Below, piece by piece: positions 1 to 4,918 of a DNA stretch of 5,775 nucleotides. How positions within the stretch are numbered: the stretch's first letter is position 1; each line of letters opens with the position of its first letter. This stretch comes from an uncultured Ruminococcus sp. (GTDB lineage: Bacteria; Bacillota; Clostridia; Oscillospirales; Ruminococcaceae), in NCBI GenBank assembly GCA_947177935.1, contig CAMWWG010000071.1, positions 1 to 5,775 of the forward strand, written 5' to 3'. The notes beneath the pieces are model-generated. The model searched no databases. It saw only the letters and a list, made by a program, of their open reading frames with translations, and was not told the origin of the DNA. The position numbers and the translations under genes are program-made.

Positions 1-1
1 G

Positions 2-103
2 TCTTTTGTGGAAGACATTCTTGCCGAGTATGAACCAGATCTTTCGGCTTATCAGGATTCTGTGGATCAGGAAACCGGGATCAGAAAAATCAGATTCTGG
101 TGA
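2..103 (+). CDS. C-terminal end of an unidentified phage structural gene (partial)
   Basis: An open frame enters from the left edge and ends at TGA 101-103. Only 33 residues are visible. They are rich in acidic residues and aromatic side chains and end in RKIRFW. No family can be assigned from so short a tail. Its position directly before a head closure gene makes a head-tail connector of the gp6/gp15 type the most likely identity, because that is the usual neighbour in siphovirus genomes, but this is inference from order only. Its stop codon overlaps a possible GTG start (100-102) and the GGTGAG that probably serves as ribosome binding site for the next gene, so the two are likely translationally coupled. 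Confidence 0.55.
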   Translation, partial: SFVEDILAEYEPDLSAYQDSVDQETGIRKIRFW

Positions 104-114
104 GAAATATTATT

Positions 115-453
115 ATGCGATATATCGAAATGAAACTACTGGAAGAAATCGAAACCGGACGTGACATGCTTGGCAATCCGGTCACAGAACGACAGGAGAT
201 GTGTCCTGTTTATCGTGCAAGAATATCCGGGATTTCTGCAATCGAAACAGCATTTGACGGCAGGGATGTCACAGAATCCAATCCGGAGCTGCTGACAGAT
301 GTCCCCTTGCATTTGCTGAGAAAAGCAGCAGGCATCCGGATTCATGCACAGGATTTCCGGATTACCGGCATTTATGCCAGAATCCGGGGGGATTTTTCTC
401 TCATCCAGTTGGAAAGGTGGCAAAATCAGCATGAAAATCACCATTGCACTTGA
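115..453 (+). CDS. Putative head closure / head-tail adaptor protein
   Basis: The predicted protein has 112 residues, the usual size for SPP1 gp16-like head closure proteins. The N-terminal part (residues 8-36) has the pattern LLEEIETGRDMLGNP followed by a conserved-looking VYRARI stretch. Residues 56-75 contain NPELLTDVP followed by a basic, alpha-helical segment. Both match what I recall of head closure and adaptor proteins of clostridial phages. In the family, this protein forms a ring below the connector and stops DNA leakage after packaging. I chose ATG 115 because GGTGAG at 99-104 lies 10 bases upstream. GTG 100, which overlaps the upstream stop, would add five residues and is the main alternative. 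The 3' end overlaps the next gene by 23 bases in another frame. The family call rests on pattern and position, not on a search. Confidence 0.65.
   Translation: MRYIEMKLLEEIETGRDMLGNPVTERQEMCPVYRARISGISAIETAFDGRDVTESNPELLTDVPLHLLRKAAGIRIHAQDFRITGIYARIRGDFSLIQLERWQNQHENHHCT
413..420 (+). promoter_or_regulatory. Ribosome binding site deciding the start of the gp10-like gene
   Basis: AAAGGTGG lies 10 bases before ATG 431 and inside the end of the preceding gene. The frame is open back to an ATG at 344, but that would add 29 residues unlike the family N terminus and would deepen the overlap to 110 bases. The site therefore supports 431 as the start. Confidence 0.6.
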
Positions 454-796
454 CGGTTTACAGCCATTATATGCCAGATTGAAAGCAAAATCTCAGCAGG
501 ATTTTTTGGACGTGCTGAAAGAGACGACAACGTATCTACGGAACACAGCCCGGAAGAAAACGCCCAAAGACTCCGGAAAATTACAGCAATCCATCCGGCA
601 AGTCAATCCCACAAAGAACCGTGACGGCGAAGTCGGTTATACCCGGAGCTATGCACCGCATGTTGAATACGGACACAGGATTGTACGGAATGGGAAAAAC
701 ATCGGCTATGTTCAGGGACAGTATTATTTAAAATCCGCTGTAGCTGACACCCGGATTGAATTTATCCGGCTTGCAACGGGGGCATTAAAAAAATGA
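431..796 (+). CDS. HK97 gp10-like head-tail joining / minor tail protein
   Basis: The predicted protein has 121 residues, close to the usual 110-150 of the HK97 gp10-like family. Three hallmarks are visible: a TPKDSGKLQQSI segment (residues 44-55, the family's TPxDTGxLxxSI), YAPHVEYGHR (74-83, the family's YAxxVEFGT-like turn), and a GYVxGQYYLKSA tail (92-103) before a C-terminal helix. Family members act at the head-tail interface or in tail completion, and this one sits exactly between the closure and terminator genes. It overlaps the gene before by 23 bases and the gene after by 4 bases (ATGA at 793-796), so translation is probably coupled on both sides. Nothing appears truncated. Confidence 0.85.
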   Translation: MKITIALDGLQPLYARLKAKSQQDFLDVLKETTTYLRNTARKKTPKDSGKLQQSIRQVNPTKNRDGEVGYTRSYAPHVEYGHRIVRNGKNIGYVQGQYYLKSAVADTRIEFIRLATGALKK

Positions 797-1206
797 TGCT
801 GAAAAAACTGGGATTTGCCGAAATTGCCGCCGCAATCCTGCATACACTCCGGAAACACACAAAATATCCCTGTTATGATGCCGTTCCGGAGAATGCACCC
901 TCTCCACTGATCTTTGTGGAAATTGTTGAAAAGTTGGACTCTTCCACTAAAACTATGTACAAAGAAACATTTACGGCGTATGTACATGCAATTGCAGCTC
1001 CCTCTGATTGCCGGACGGAAATTTATTCCATGATCAAGATCATAGAAGAAACACTCACGGAACGAATTGTACTTCCGCCAGGTGTGACAAATATCTTGCA
1101 GACGGAAACAGGCGTGCAGGCATTACAACAGGACGAAACAGGGGAGTTTCATGCCGTGCTGGGCTATGAAATCATGGTCAGCTACGGCTTTAAATCAAAA
1201 ATTTGA
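793..1206 (+). CDS. Putative tail terminator / tail completion protein
   Basis: The predicted protein has 137 residues. The start ATG 793 overlaps the previous stop as ATGA, with GGGGG at 778-782 ten bases upstream. A second ATG directly follows at 796. The N-terminal helix (residues 3-22) is followed by PCYDAVPENAPSPLIFVEIVE (27-47). This resembles the short-helix-then-beta layout of SPP1 gp17 / DUF3168-like tail completion proteins, in which a line such as VPxxAxxPYIxIG is typical. The C-terminal strand LGYEIMVSYGF (123-133) fits the last beta strand of that fold. Position between the gp10-like protein and the major tail protein is where the terminator is normally found. The family makes the ring that ends tail tube growth and docks the tail to the head. 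The exact family was not verified. Confidence 0.65.
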   Translation: MMLKKLGFAEIAAAILHTLRKHTKYPCYDAVPENAPSPLIFVEIVEKLDSSTKTMYKETFTAYVHAIAAPSDCRTEIYSMIKIIEETLTERIVLPPGVTNILQTETGVQALQQDETGEFHAVLGYEIMVSYGFKSKI

Positions 1207-1218
1207 ATTTAAGCAAGG

Positions 1219-1225
1219 AAAGGAA
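1219..1225 (+). promoter_or_regulatory. Ribosome binding site deciding the start of the major tail protein
   Basis: AAAGGAA, within a longer purine-rich stretch from 1215, lies nine bases before ATG 1235. The frame is open back to ATG 1151, but that longer reading would run 56 bases back into the terminator gene and lacks such a site, so 1235 is preferred. Confidence 0.65.
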
Positions 1226-1234
1226 TTAATTCTT

Positions 1235-2074
1235 ATGGCTACAACATATGATCAGATCGCTTACTGCGATATTCCGGATGCCGTCGCAAGCTCCGGCGGA
1301 GACTGGCTTTTGTGTATTTTTACAGCAAACGGCGACAGACTGCTTGGAATTGCCGGACAGCAGGGGCTTTCTATTTCAAGATCTGCTGAAACAATTGATG
1401 TCACCAGCAAAACAACGGAAGGCGGCTGGAAATCCCAGATTGCAGGTGCAAAAGAATGGAGCATTGACTCGGACGGTGTCTATGTGATGGGTGCAGAATC
1501 ACACAAACTGTTAGGACGCTTGTTTGAAAACAGTGACCTTGTCTGCTTAAAAGTGATCGACAAGCGAAATTTGAAGAGTCTGTTCGGCGGTCTTGCGTGC
1601 ATCACAGACTACTCTCTGGATGCACCCTATGACGACGCTGTGACGTATTCTCTTACACTCGATGGAAACGGGGCATTGGTGGATTTAACCGAAAGCACGG
1701 AGCTGGACGACGGTCATGTGAAAGCGGATGACAGTATTCCGGCGGGTCTGCGTTCGTTGAAGACAAACACATACCTGAATTATGCATTTGATACCAACAT
1801 GAAAGGTTATAATTTTTCGCATATCTATGGCGAACCATCCATTAGTTTTGAAATGGCAGCAAACGCACCAGATCAGACTATCACAATTGAATATGGTAGT
1901 AGCGGCATGACAAATTCCTACACAGGGACTGCTAATTTTGTAATGGGTGGTGTGGATGCGATTCATTCTACCAGTTTCACAGTCACCGTGACAGACGAAT
2001 CAGGCGAAATCACCTATCATTTCAATAACACCGGAAAAACCGTCAATTCAGACGGCACAGAAGTAAATAATTAA
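1235..2074 (+). CDS. Major tail tube protein, TP901-1 family, with long C-terminal addition
   Basis: The predicted protein has 279 residues. The family signature is clear: GLSISRSAETIDVTSKTTEGG (residues 44-64), W65 followed by an AGAKEWSIDSDGVY segment (70-83), and the closing strand YSLTLDGNGALVDL (138-151). TP901-1-type tube proteins normally end near that last strand, at about 140-170 residues. They form the hexameric rings that stack into the tail tube. Here about 125 further residues follow (153-279): a hydrophilic linker rich in Asp, Glu and Ser, then a region dense in Thr, Ser, Gly and alternating hydrophobic residues (TITIEYGSSGM, TSFTVTVTDESGEITYHF) that looks beta-rich. The addition may form an extra domain on the tube surface, as the Ig-like domain of lambda gpV does. 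The gap to the next gene is 16 bases and holds its ribosome binding site. Confidence 0.88.
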   Translation: MATTYDQIAYCDIPDAVASSGGDWLLCIFTANGDRLLGIAGQQGLSISRSAETIDVTSKTTEGGWKSQIAGAKEWSIDSDGVYVMGAESHKLLGRLFENSDLVCLKVIDKRNLKSLFGGLACITDYSLDAPYDDAVTYSLTLDGNGALVDLTESTELDDGHVKADDSIPAGLRSLKTNTYLNYAFDTNMKGYNFSHIYGEPSISFEMAANAPDQTITIEYGSSGMTNSYTGTANFVMGGVDAIHSTSFTVTVTDESGEITYHFNNTGKTVNSDGTEVNN

Positions 2075-2076
2075 TC

Positions 2077-2083
2077 AGGAGGG
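2077..2083 (+). promoter_or_regulatory. Near-consensus ribosome binding site of chaperone G
   Basis: AGGAGGG lies seven bases before ATG 2091. The frame is also open from TTG 2085, which would fall only one base after this site, so ATG 2091 is the start. It is one of the two strongest-looking sites in the window, which fits the high level expected for the unshifted chaperone. Confidence 0.75.
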
Positions 2084-2090
2084 CTTGCAA

Positions 2091-2417
2091 ATGAATTATT
2101 TATTAGACGATCAGGAATATCATCTGCATTATAACATTGGCAGACTTGAAAAAATCGAACAGACAGCAGGAATGACTGCTGTCACGTTGGCGGTGGATGC
2201 ATCTGTCAACGGCAAATATCCGCCGATTTCCGTTGTGAAGCATTATTTTGCAATGGGTCTGCTGAATCAGAATGGCACATATGCACCGATCAAAAAAGCC
2301 CTGGAATTTGCAGAAAAGCAGATCCAGGAATCCGGCTATCTGCCGGTAATGATGGATGTAGTGAATACATTATCTGAGGACTGCGGTTTTTTATTCCAGA
2401 ACGGTTCGTCCGACTAG
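2091..2417 (+). CDS. Tail assembly chaperone, short form (lambda gpG analogue)
   Basis: The predicted protein has 108 residues. It is small, acidic and mainly helical, with YNIGRLEKIEQTAG (residues 14-27) near the N terminus, a central segment VVKHYFAMGLLNQ (48-60), a helix KKALEFAEKQIQESG (68-82), and a C-terminal MMDVVNTLSEDCG. This pattern, together with the slot directly after the major tail protein, is typical of the G chaperones of siphoviruses of Gram-positive hosts. In the family, these chaperones coat the tape measure during tail assembly and are absent from the mature virion. A slippery heptamer lies at codons 99-101 and the T frame continues beyond the stop TAG 2415-2417, so this is the major, unshifted product of a G / G-T pair. 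Confidence 0.8.
   Translation: MNYLLDDQEYHLHYNIGRLEKIEQTAGMTAVTLAVDASVNGKYPPISVVKHYFAMGLLNQNGTYAPIKKALEFAEKQIQESGYLPVMMDVVNTLSEDCGFLFQNGSSD
2387..2393 (+). promoter_or_regulatory. Programmed -1 ribosomal frameshift site, T TTT TTA
   Basis: Relative to the G frame the bases read T TTT TTA, with TTT at 2388-2390 and TTA at 2391-2393. This is an exact X XXY YYZ heptamer on which both tRNAs can slip back one base. The -1 frame is open from 2378 (after TGA 2375-2377) to TAA 2831-2833 and the G frame ends at 2417, so the frames overlap for only 40 bases and the heptamer lies in that overlap. A GAGGA at 2376-2380, six bases upstream, could act as an internal SD-like stimulator. Downstream, only weak pairing is visible: CGG 2402-2404 with CCG 2410-2412 starts eight bases after the heptamer, and an outer helix of 2396-2400 with 2422-2427 (one bulged base) is possible. 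Frameshift efficiency cannot be read from the sequence. Confidence 0.87.
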
Positions 2418-2833
2418 AATATCTAGGAAATGCCGGAAAATCCACCAAAAAATCTGATCCGGATACAGCGGCTTACAGCGAAGTGCAGGACTTCGCTTTT
2501 TTTGCCGCAAATTTCGGCTATTCCAGAGCAGAATATGATGCACTGACCCGGAAAGAAAAATTATTTATCGTAAAAGCCTACGAAAACAAATTAATTGCAG
2601 ATTCCAATATCCTGTCTGCTGCTGTTGCCAATGCTGTGTCCAATGTATTCCGGAAGAAAAATCAGCGTCCTAGAAAATTATGGAAAATTCAGCCGAAACA
2701 GGGTAATTTACAGGAACGTCAGGAACAGACCAGAATTGTCCAACAAGTGGAGTCCCAGGACAACACAAATTGGATTGCGAAAATCTATGCGGCAAATCAC
2801 AGAAAAATTCCAAAAAGCGAAAAGAGAAATTAA
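2393..2833 (+). CDS. T extension of tail assembly chaperone G-T, made by -1 frameshift
   Basis: This frame adds 146 residues after Leu101 of G, giving a G-T fusion of 247 residues. It contains no ATG in its whole length. The first alternative start of any kind in the later part is GTG 2483, with no ribosome binding site upstream, so independent translation is unlikely. The extension begins IPERFVRLEYLG, then has AFFAANFGYSRAEYDALTRKEK, a pattern common in T domains where a Tyr/Phe-rich stretch precedes a helix. It ends in a very basic, Gln-rich tail (KKNQRPRK, QERQEQTR). In lambda, the G part binds the tape measure and the T part recruits tube subunits, and the same division is inferred here. 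Its stop codon lies one base before the Dit start. A terminator-like hairpin is embedded at 2477-2503. Confidence 0.82.
   Translation: MPERFVRLEYLGNAGKSTKKSDPDTAAYSEVQDFAFFAANFGYSRAEYDALTRKEKLFIVKAYENKLIADSNILSAAVANAVSNVFRKKNQRPRKLWKIQPKQGNLQERQEQTRIVQQVESQDNTNWIAKIYAANHRKIPKSEKRN
2468..2508 (+). other. Terminator-like hairpin with T run inside the T extension
   Basis: AGCGAAGT (2477-2484) and ACTTCGCT (2490-2497) are perfect reverse complements separated by the five-base loop GCAGG. They are followed by T 2498-2503, giving seven consecutive T including the last stem base. A second, outer pair, GCGGC (2468-2472) with GCCGC (2504-2508), encloses the first, with an internal loop of four bases on one side and the T run on the other. 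The inner stem plus T run has the form of a rho-independent terminator on the + strand only. It lies inside an open frame and has active-looking genes downstream, so full termination is unlikely. A partial attenuator, or a chance structure, are the alternatives. Confidence 0.5.
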
Positions 2834-2834
2834 T

Positions 2835-3632
2835 ATGCAGAATCAGATAATTTGTCCCGGCGTCCCTTATTCCGGACAGATCTGCCCCGGTGTGACATTC
2901 AACGGCAAGAACGGCTGGACGAACGGGACGCCAGGATTAGGCGGTTTTCACACATGGGATGACTGGCAAGCCTACTGGACGGATATTGTAATTGATCCGC
3001 CGGAAACAGAAATTTTTACAGTCAATATCCCCGGTCGGCACGGTTTACTGGATCTGTCCGAAACATTGACCGGATCACCTGTCTACAAAAACAGAAACAT
3101 CACCATTACGCTGAAATATCCCGGATCCGGTTCACAATGGCATGAAGAATATTCCCAAATCCTGGCACAACTGCACGGTCGCATGATTCAAATGATCCTG
3201 GATTCTGATCCGGAGTATTACTATGAAGGACGCTGTACGGTTTCTTCTCAAAGACCGGACAATTTTCACAGCGTTTTTACAATCTCCATGGACGCATATC
3301 CCTACAAGTACCAGGTCGCTGATTCTTCCGGCGACTGGTTGTGGGATCCTCTGAATTTTGAAACGGGGGTAATCCGGGAATTTGGAAATTTATCCATTCC
3401 TGCAAACGGAACCCTGGAAATCATTCTGCCCGGCTCGGATCTGCCAGTACGTCCACGGATCATAGTCAATCATGCTTGTACTGTGAAAATCCAAGGTAAA
3501 AACTATTCTTTGGAATCCGGTGTTAATCTAAATCTTTTCACACTGGAACAGGAATCGCTTGCACTGATTTTTGAAAATCCCAAAGAACAGGCAATTTCCC
3601 TGTCCATTCAATACCGGGGAGGAAAATTATAA
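2835..3632 (+). CDS. Distal tail protein (Dit), Sipho_tail family
   Basis: The predicted protein has 265 residues, within the usual 220-300 for Dit. The N-terminal domain pattern is clear: TFNGK (21-25), HTWDDW (39-44), an IDPPE..TVNIPGRHGLLDLSETLTG run (53-80), YKNRNITITL (84-93), LHGRMIQMILDSDPEYYYEGR (113-133), and AYPYKY at 154-159. The C-terminal half (about 180-265) is a beta-rich galectin-like region ending SLSIQYRGG. Dit forms the hexameric hub between the tail tube and the tip. A frame-compatible ATG at 2595 would place 80 residues of chaperone-overlapping sequence in front and is rejected. ATG 2835 has only a weak purine stretch (AAAGAG, 2821-2826) upstream and starts one base after the G-T stop. 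The N terminus carries a tandem repeat (ICPGVPYSG at 6-14, ICPGVTFNG at 16-24) and a Gly-rich insertion at about 26-38. Confidence 0.87.
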   Translation: MQNQIICPGVPYSGQICPGVTFNGKNGWTNGTPGLGGFHTWDDWQAYWTDIVIDPPETEIFTVNIPGRHGLLDLSETLTGSPVYKNRNITITLKYPGSGSQWHEEYSQILAQLHGRMIQMILDSDPEYYYEGRCTVSSQRPDNFHSVFTISMDAYPYKYQVADSSGDWLWDPLNFETGVIREFGNLSIPANGTLEIILPGSDLPVRPRIIVNHACTVKIQGKNYSLESGVNLNLFTLEQESLALIFENPKEQAISLSIQYRGGKL

Positions 3633-4897
3633 TGCCAGCAATCTATACTGTCAAATGGTCGGATCAGAACAAAATGCAGCAGAACATTTCTCCGGATGGA
3701 ATCCCGGAATCGTCCTGGAATCGTCCAATCTGGAATTTACTGCATGACGCACGATCGGAAGATTATCATATTTTAGAACCAGATTTGAAAATGCAGAAAA
3801 CCGGTGCAGGATCTTTCACGTTCCGGATTCCACCAACACACCCGGATTATGCCGAAATTGTACGACTAGGGATTATGTGGGATTTGGCTGTCTACAAAAA
3901 TGACGAATTTCTCTGGGGTGGTCATCCACTGGCACTAGAAACGGATTTATATGGCAACTGTTCCGTTACTTGTGAGGGCGTTCTCGGCTATTTATCGGAT
4001 ATTTATCTAGAACCGTTCTATTTCAAAACAGCAATTCCGACTATGTGTTATTGGTTTGTCAATTATTATCGTGATAAAGTCCGGTCTCTAATTCATTCAG
4101 ACGATGTAAATCCAGTTTGTATGCACCGAACGTTTCAATATGCTTCATCCGGATTTAGCGATAATACAGAATATCTGCGATATACTGGGAAACATCTGAC
4201 AACAATGGAAGCCATCCAAACGAAATTAATTGATTATTTTGGCGGATGGCTGGAAGTGGCGGAATCCGAAGAACTTTCCGATCCTGGTGTTTACAGGAGT
4301 GGTATCTGGGAAATTATTTATCATCCGGAAAATCCAAATCAAGACCCGATCGGGCAAAAATTAGAAATCGGTGTGAACATCATTTCTCTGACGCAGACAC
4401 TGGATTACACGGATTTTGCGACGGCTCTTGTGCCGGTTGACAGCAACGGGAATGCAATCTATACTTCTGGGCAATACGAAAAAGATGTTTATTTCTACAA
4501 CGAACATATTAAAAAACCGTTGAATACAGCGTTATTTATTAATATTGACCTTGCCGAAAAATACGGGATTATCACCAAGCAATACACGGAAGATGCGTTT
4601 GAAGATTGGTTGGAAAATTTCGGATATGAGCAGGCATTTTTAGATCATATGGGAGATGTGGCATTTAATATCTCTGCGCCGTTAGCTATGATCGAAGTTC
4701 AGGCAATTGATCTGTCAATCCTGGATGATGCAGAAGCACCGATTACAATCGGGTGCAAAGTTCCTGTGATCCTGCAAAAGAACGCAGAACCGGTCATTTT
4801 AACCGTGAATGAAATCCAGCTCCGGCTAGATGATCCGACACAGAACACAATCACGCTTGGCGGTACGATCAAGACACTAACCAATAAATTTTTATAA
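3632..4897 (+). CDS. Tal-like tail tip / baseplate hub protein (prophage tail endopeptidase family, short form)
   Basis: The predicted protein has 421 residues. The start ATG overlaps the Dit stop by one base (TAATG) and has GGGGAGG at 3616-3622, nine bases upstream. The N-terminal region holds the hub pattern known from Tal proteins: KTGAGSFTFRIPPTHPDY (56-73), WDLAVYKNDEFLWGGHPLALETD (83-105), then CEGVLGYLSDIYLEP (114-128). Later regions with TTMEAIQTKLIDYFGGWLEV and ISLTQTLDYTDFATALVPV fit the gp27-like hub fold. The C terminus ends in a beta segment, ITLGGTIKTLTNKFL. Larger Tal proteins carry a C-terminal peptidase, lysozyme or fibre region, and here none follows, so this is a structural hub only. 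It probably trimerises below Dit. Cell-wall-degrading or receptor-binding parts must be elsewhere. Confidence 0.78.
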   Translation: MPAIYTVKWSDQNKMQQNISPDGIPESSWNRPIWNLLHDARSEDYHILEPDLKMQKTGAGSFTFRIPPTHPDYAEIVRLGIMWDLAVYKNDEFLWGGHPLALETDLYGNCSVTCEGVLGYLSDIYLEPFYFKTAIPTMCYWFVNYYRDKVRSLIHSDDVNPVCMHRTFQYASSGFSDNTEYLRYTGKHLTTMEAIQTKLIDYFGGWLEVAESEELSDPGVYRSGIWEIIYHPENPNQDPIGQKLEIGVNIISLTQTLDYTDFATALVPVDSNGNAIYTSGQYEKDVYFYNEHIKKPLNTALFINIDLAEKYGIITKQYTEDAFEDWLENFGYEQAFLDHMGDVAFNISAPLAMIEVQAIDLSILDDAEAPITIGCKVPVILQKNAEPVILTVNEIQLRLDDPTQNTITLGGTIKTLTNKFL

Positions 4898-4918
4898 TGC
4901 CTGCAAGGGGGTGAAATA

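Noticed and set aside
136..444. Antisense open frame, and similar ones at 724-987, 1261-1464, 1653-1838, 1685-1966, 4699-4884, 4927-5238 and 5260-5496
   Set aside because: All lie wholly opposite convincing sense genes, have no recognisable protein pattern, and no promoter or gene gap supports minus-strand transcription.
1151..1234. Longer N terminus for the major tail protein from ATG 1151
   Set aside because: It would overlap the terminator gene by 56 bases and lacks a ribosome binding site. ATG 1235 has AAAGGAA nine bases upstream and gives the N terminus expected for the family.
1248..1487. Out-of-frame sense open frames inside the major tail, Tal and tape measure genes (also 4246-4440 and 5214-5417)
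   Set aside because: They are fully contained in recognised genes, lack ribosome binding sites and have Ser/Arg/Gln-rich shadow composition.
2414..2426. Small inverted repeat CTAGA-ATA-TCTAG containing the G stop codon, considered as a frameshift stimulator
   Set aside because: The stem has only five A/T-rich pairs with a three-base loop and begins 20 bases after the heptamer, outside the usual 5-9 base spacing. At most it adds to weak local structure.
2483..2833. Independent gene starting at GTG 2483
   Set aside because: There is no ribosome binding site, and the same frame is open back to the slippery heptamer, so this is the 3' part of the G-T fusion.
2595..2834. Longer N terminus for Dit from ATG 2595
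   Set aside because: The added 80 residues are the shadow of the T extension frame and do not match the Dit fold, which begins after residue 1 of the 2835 start.
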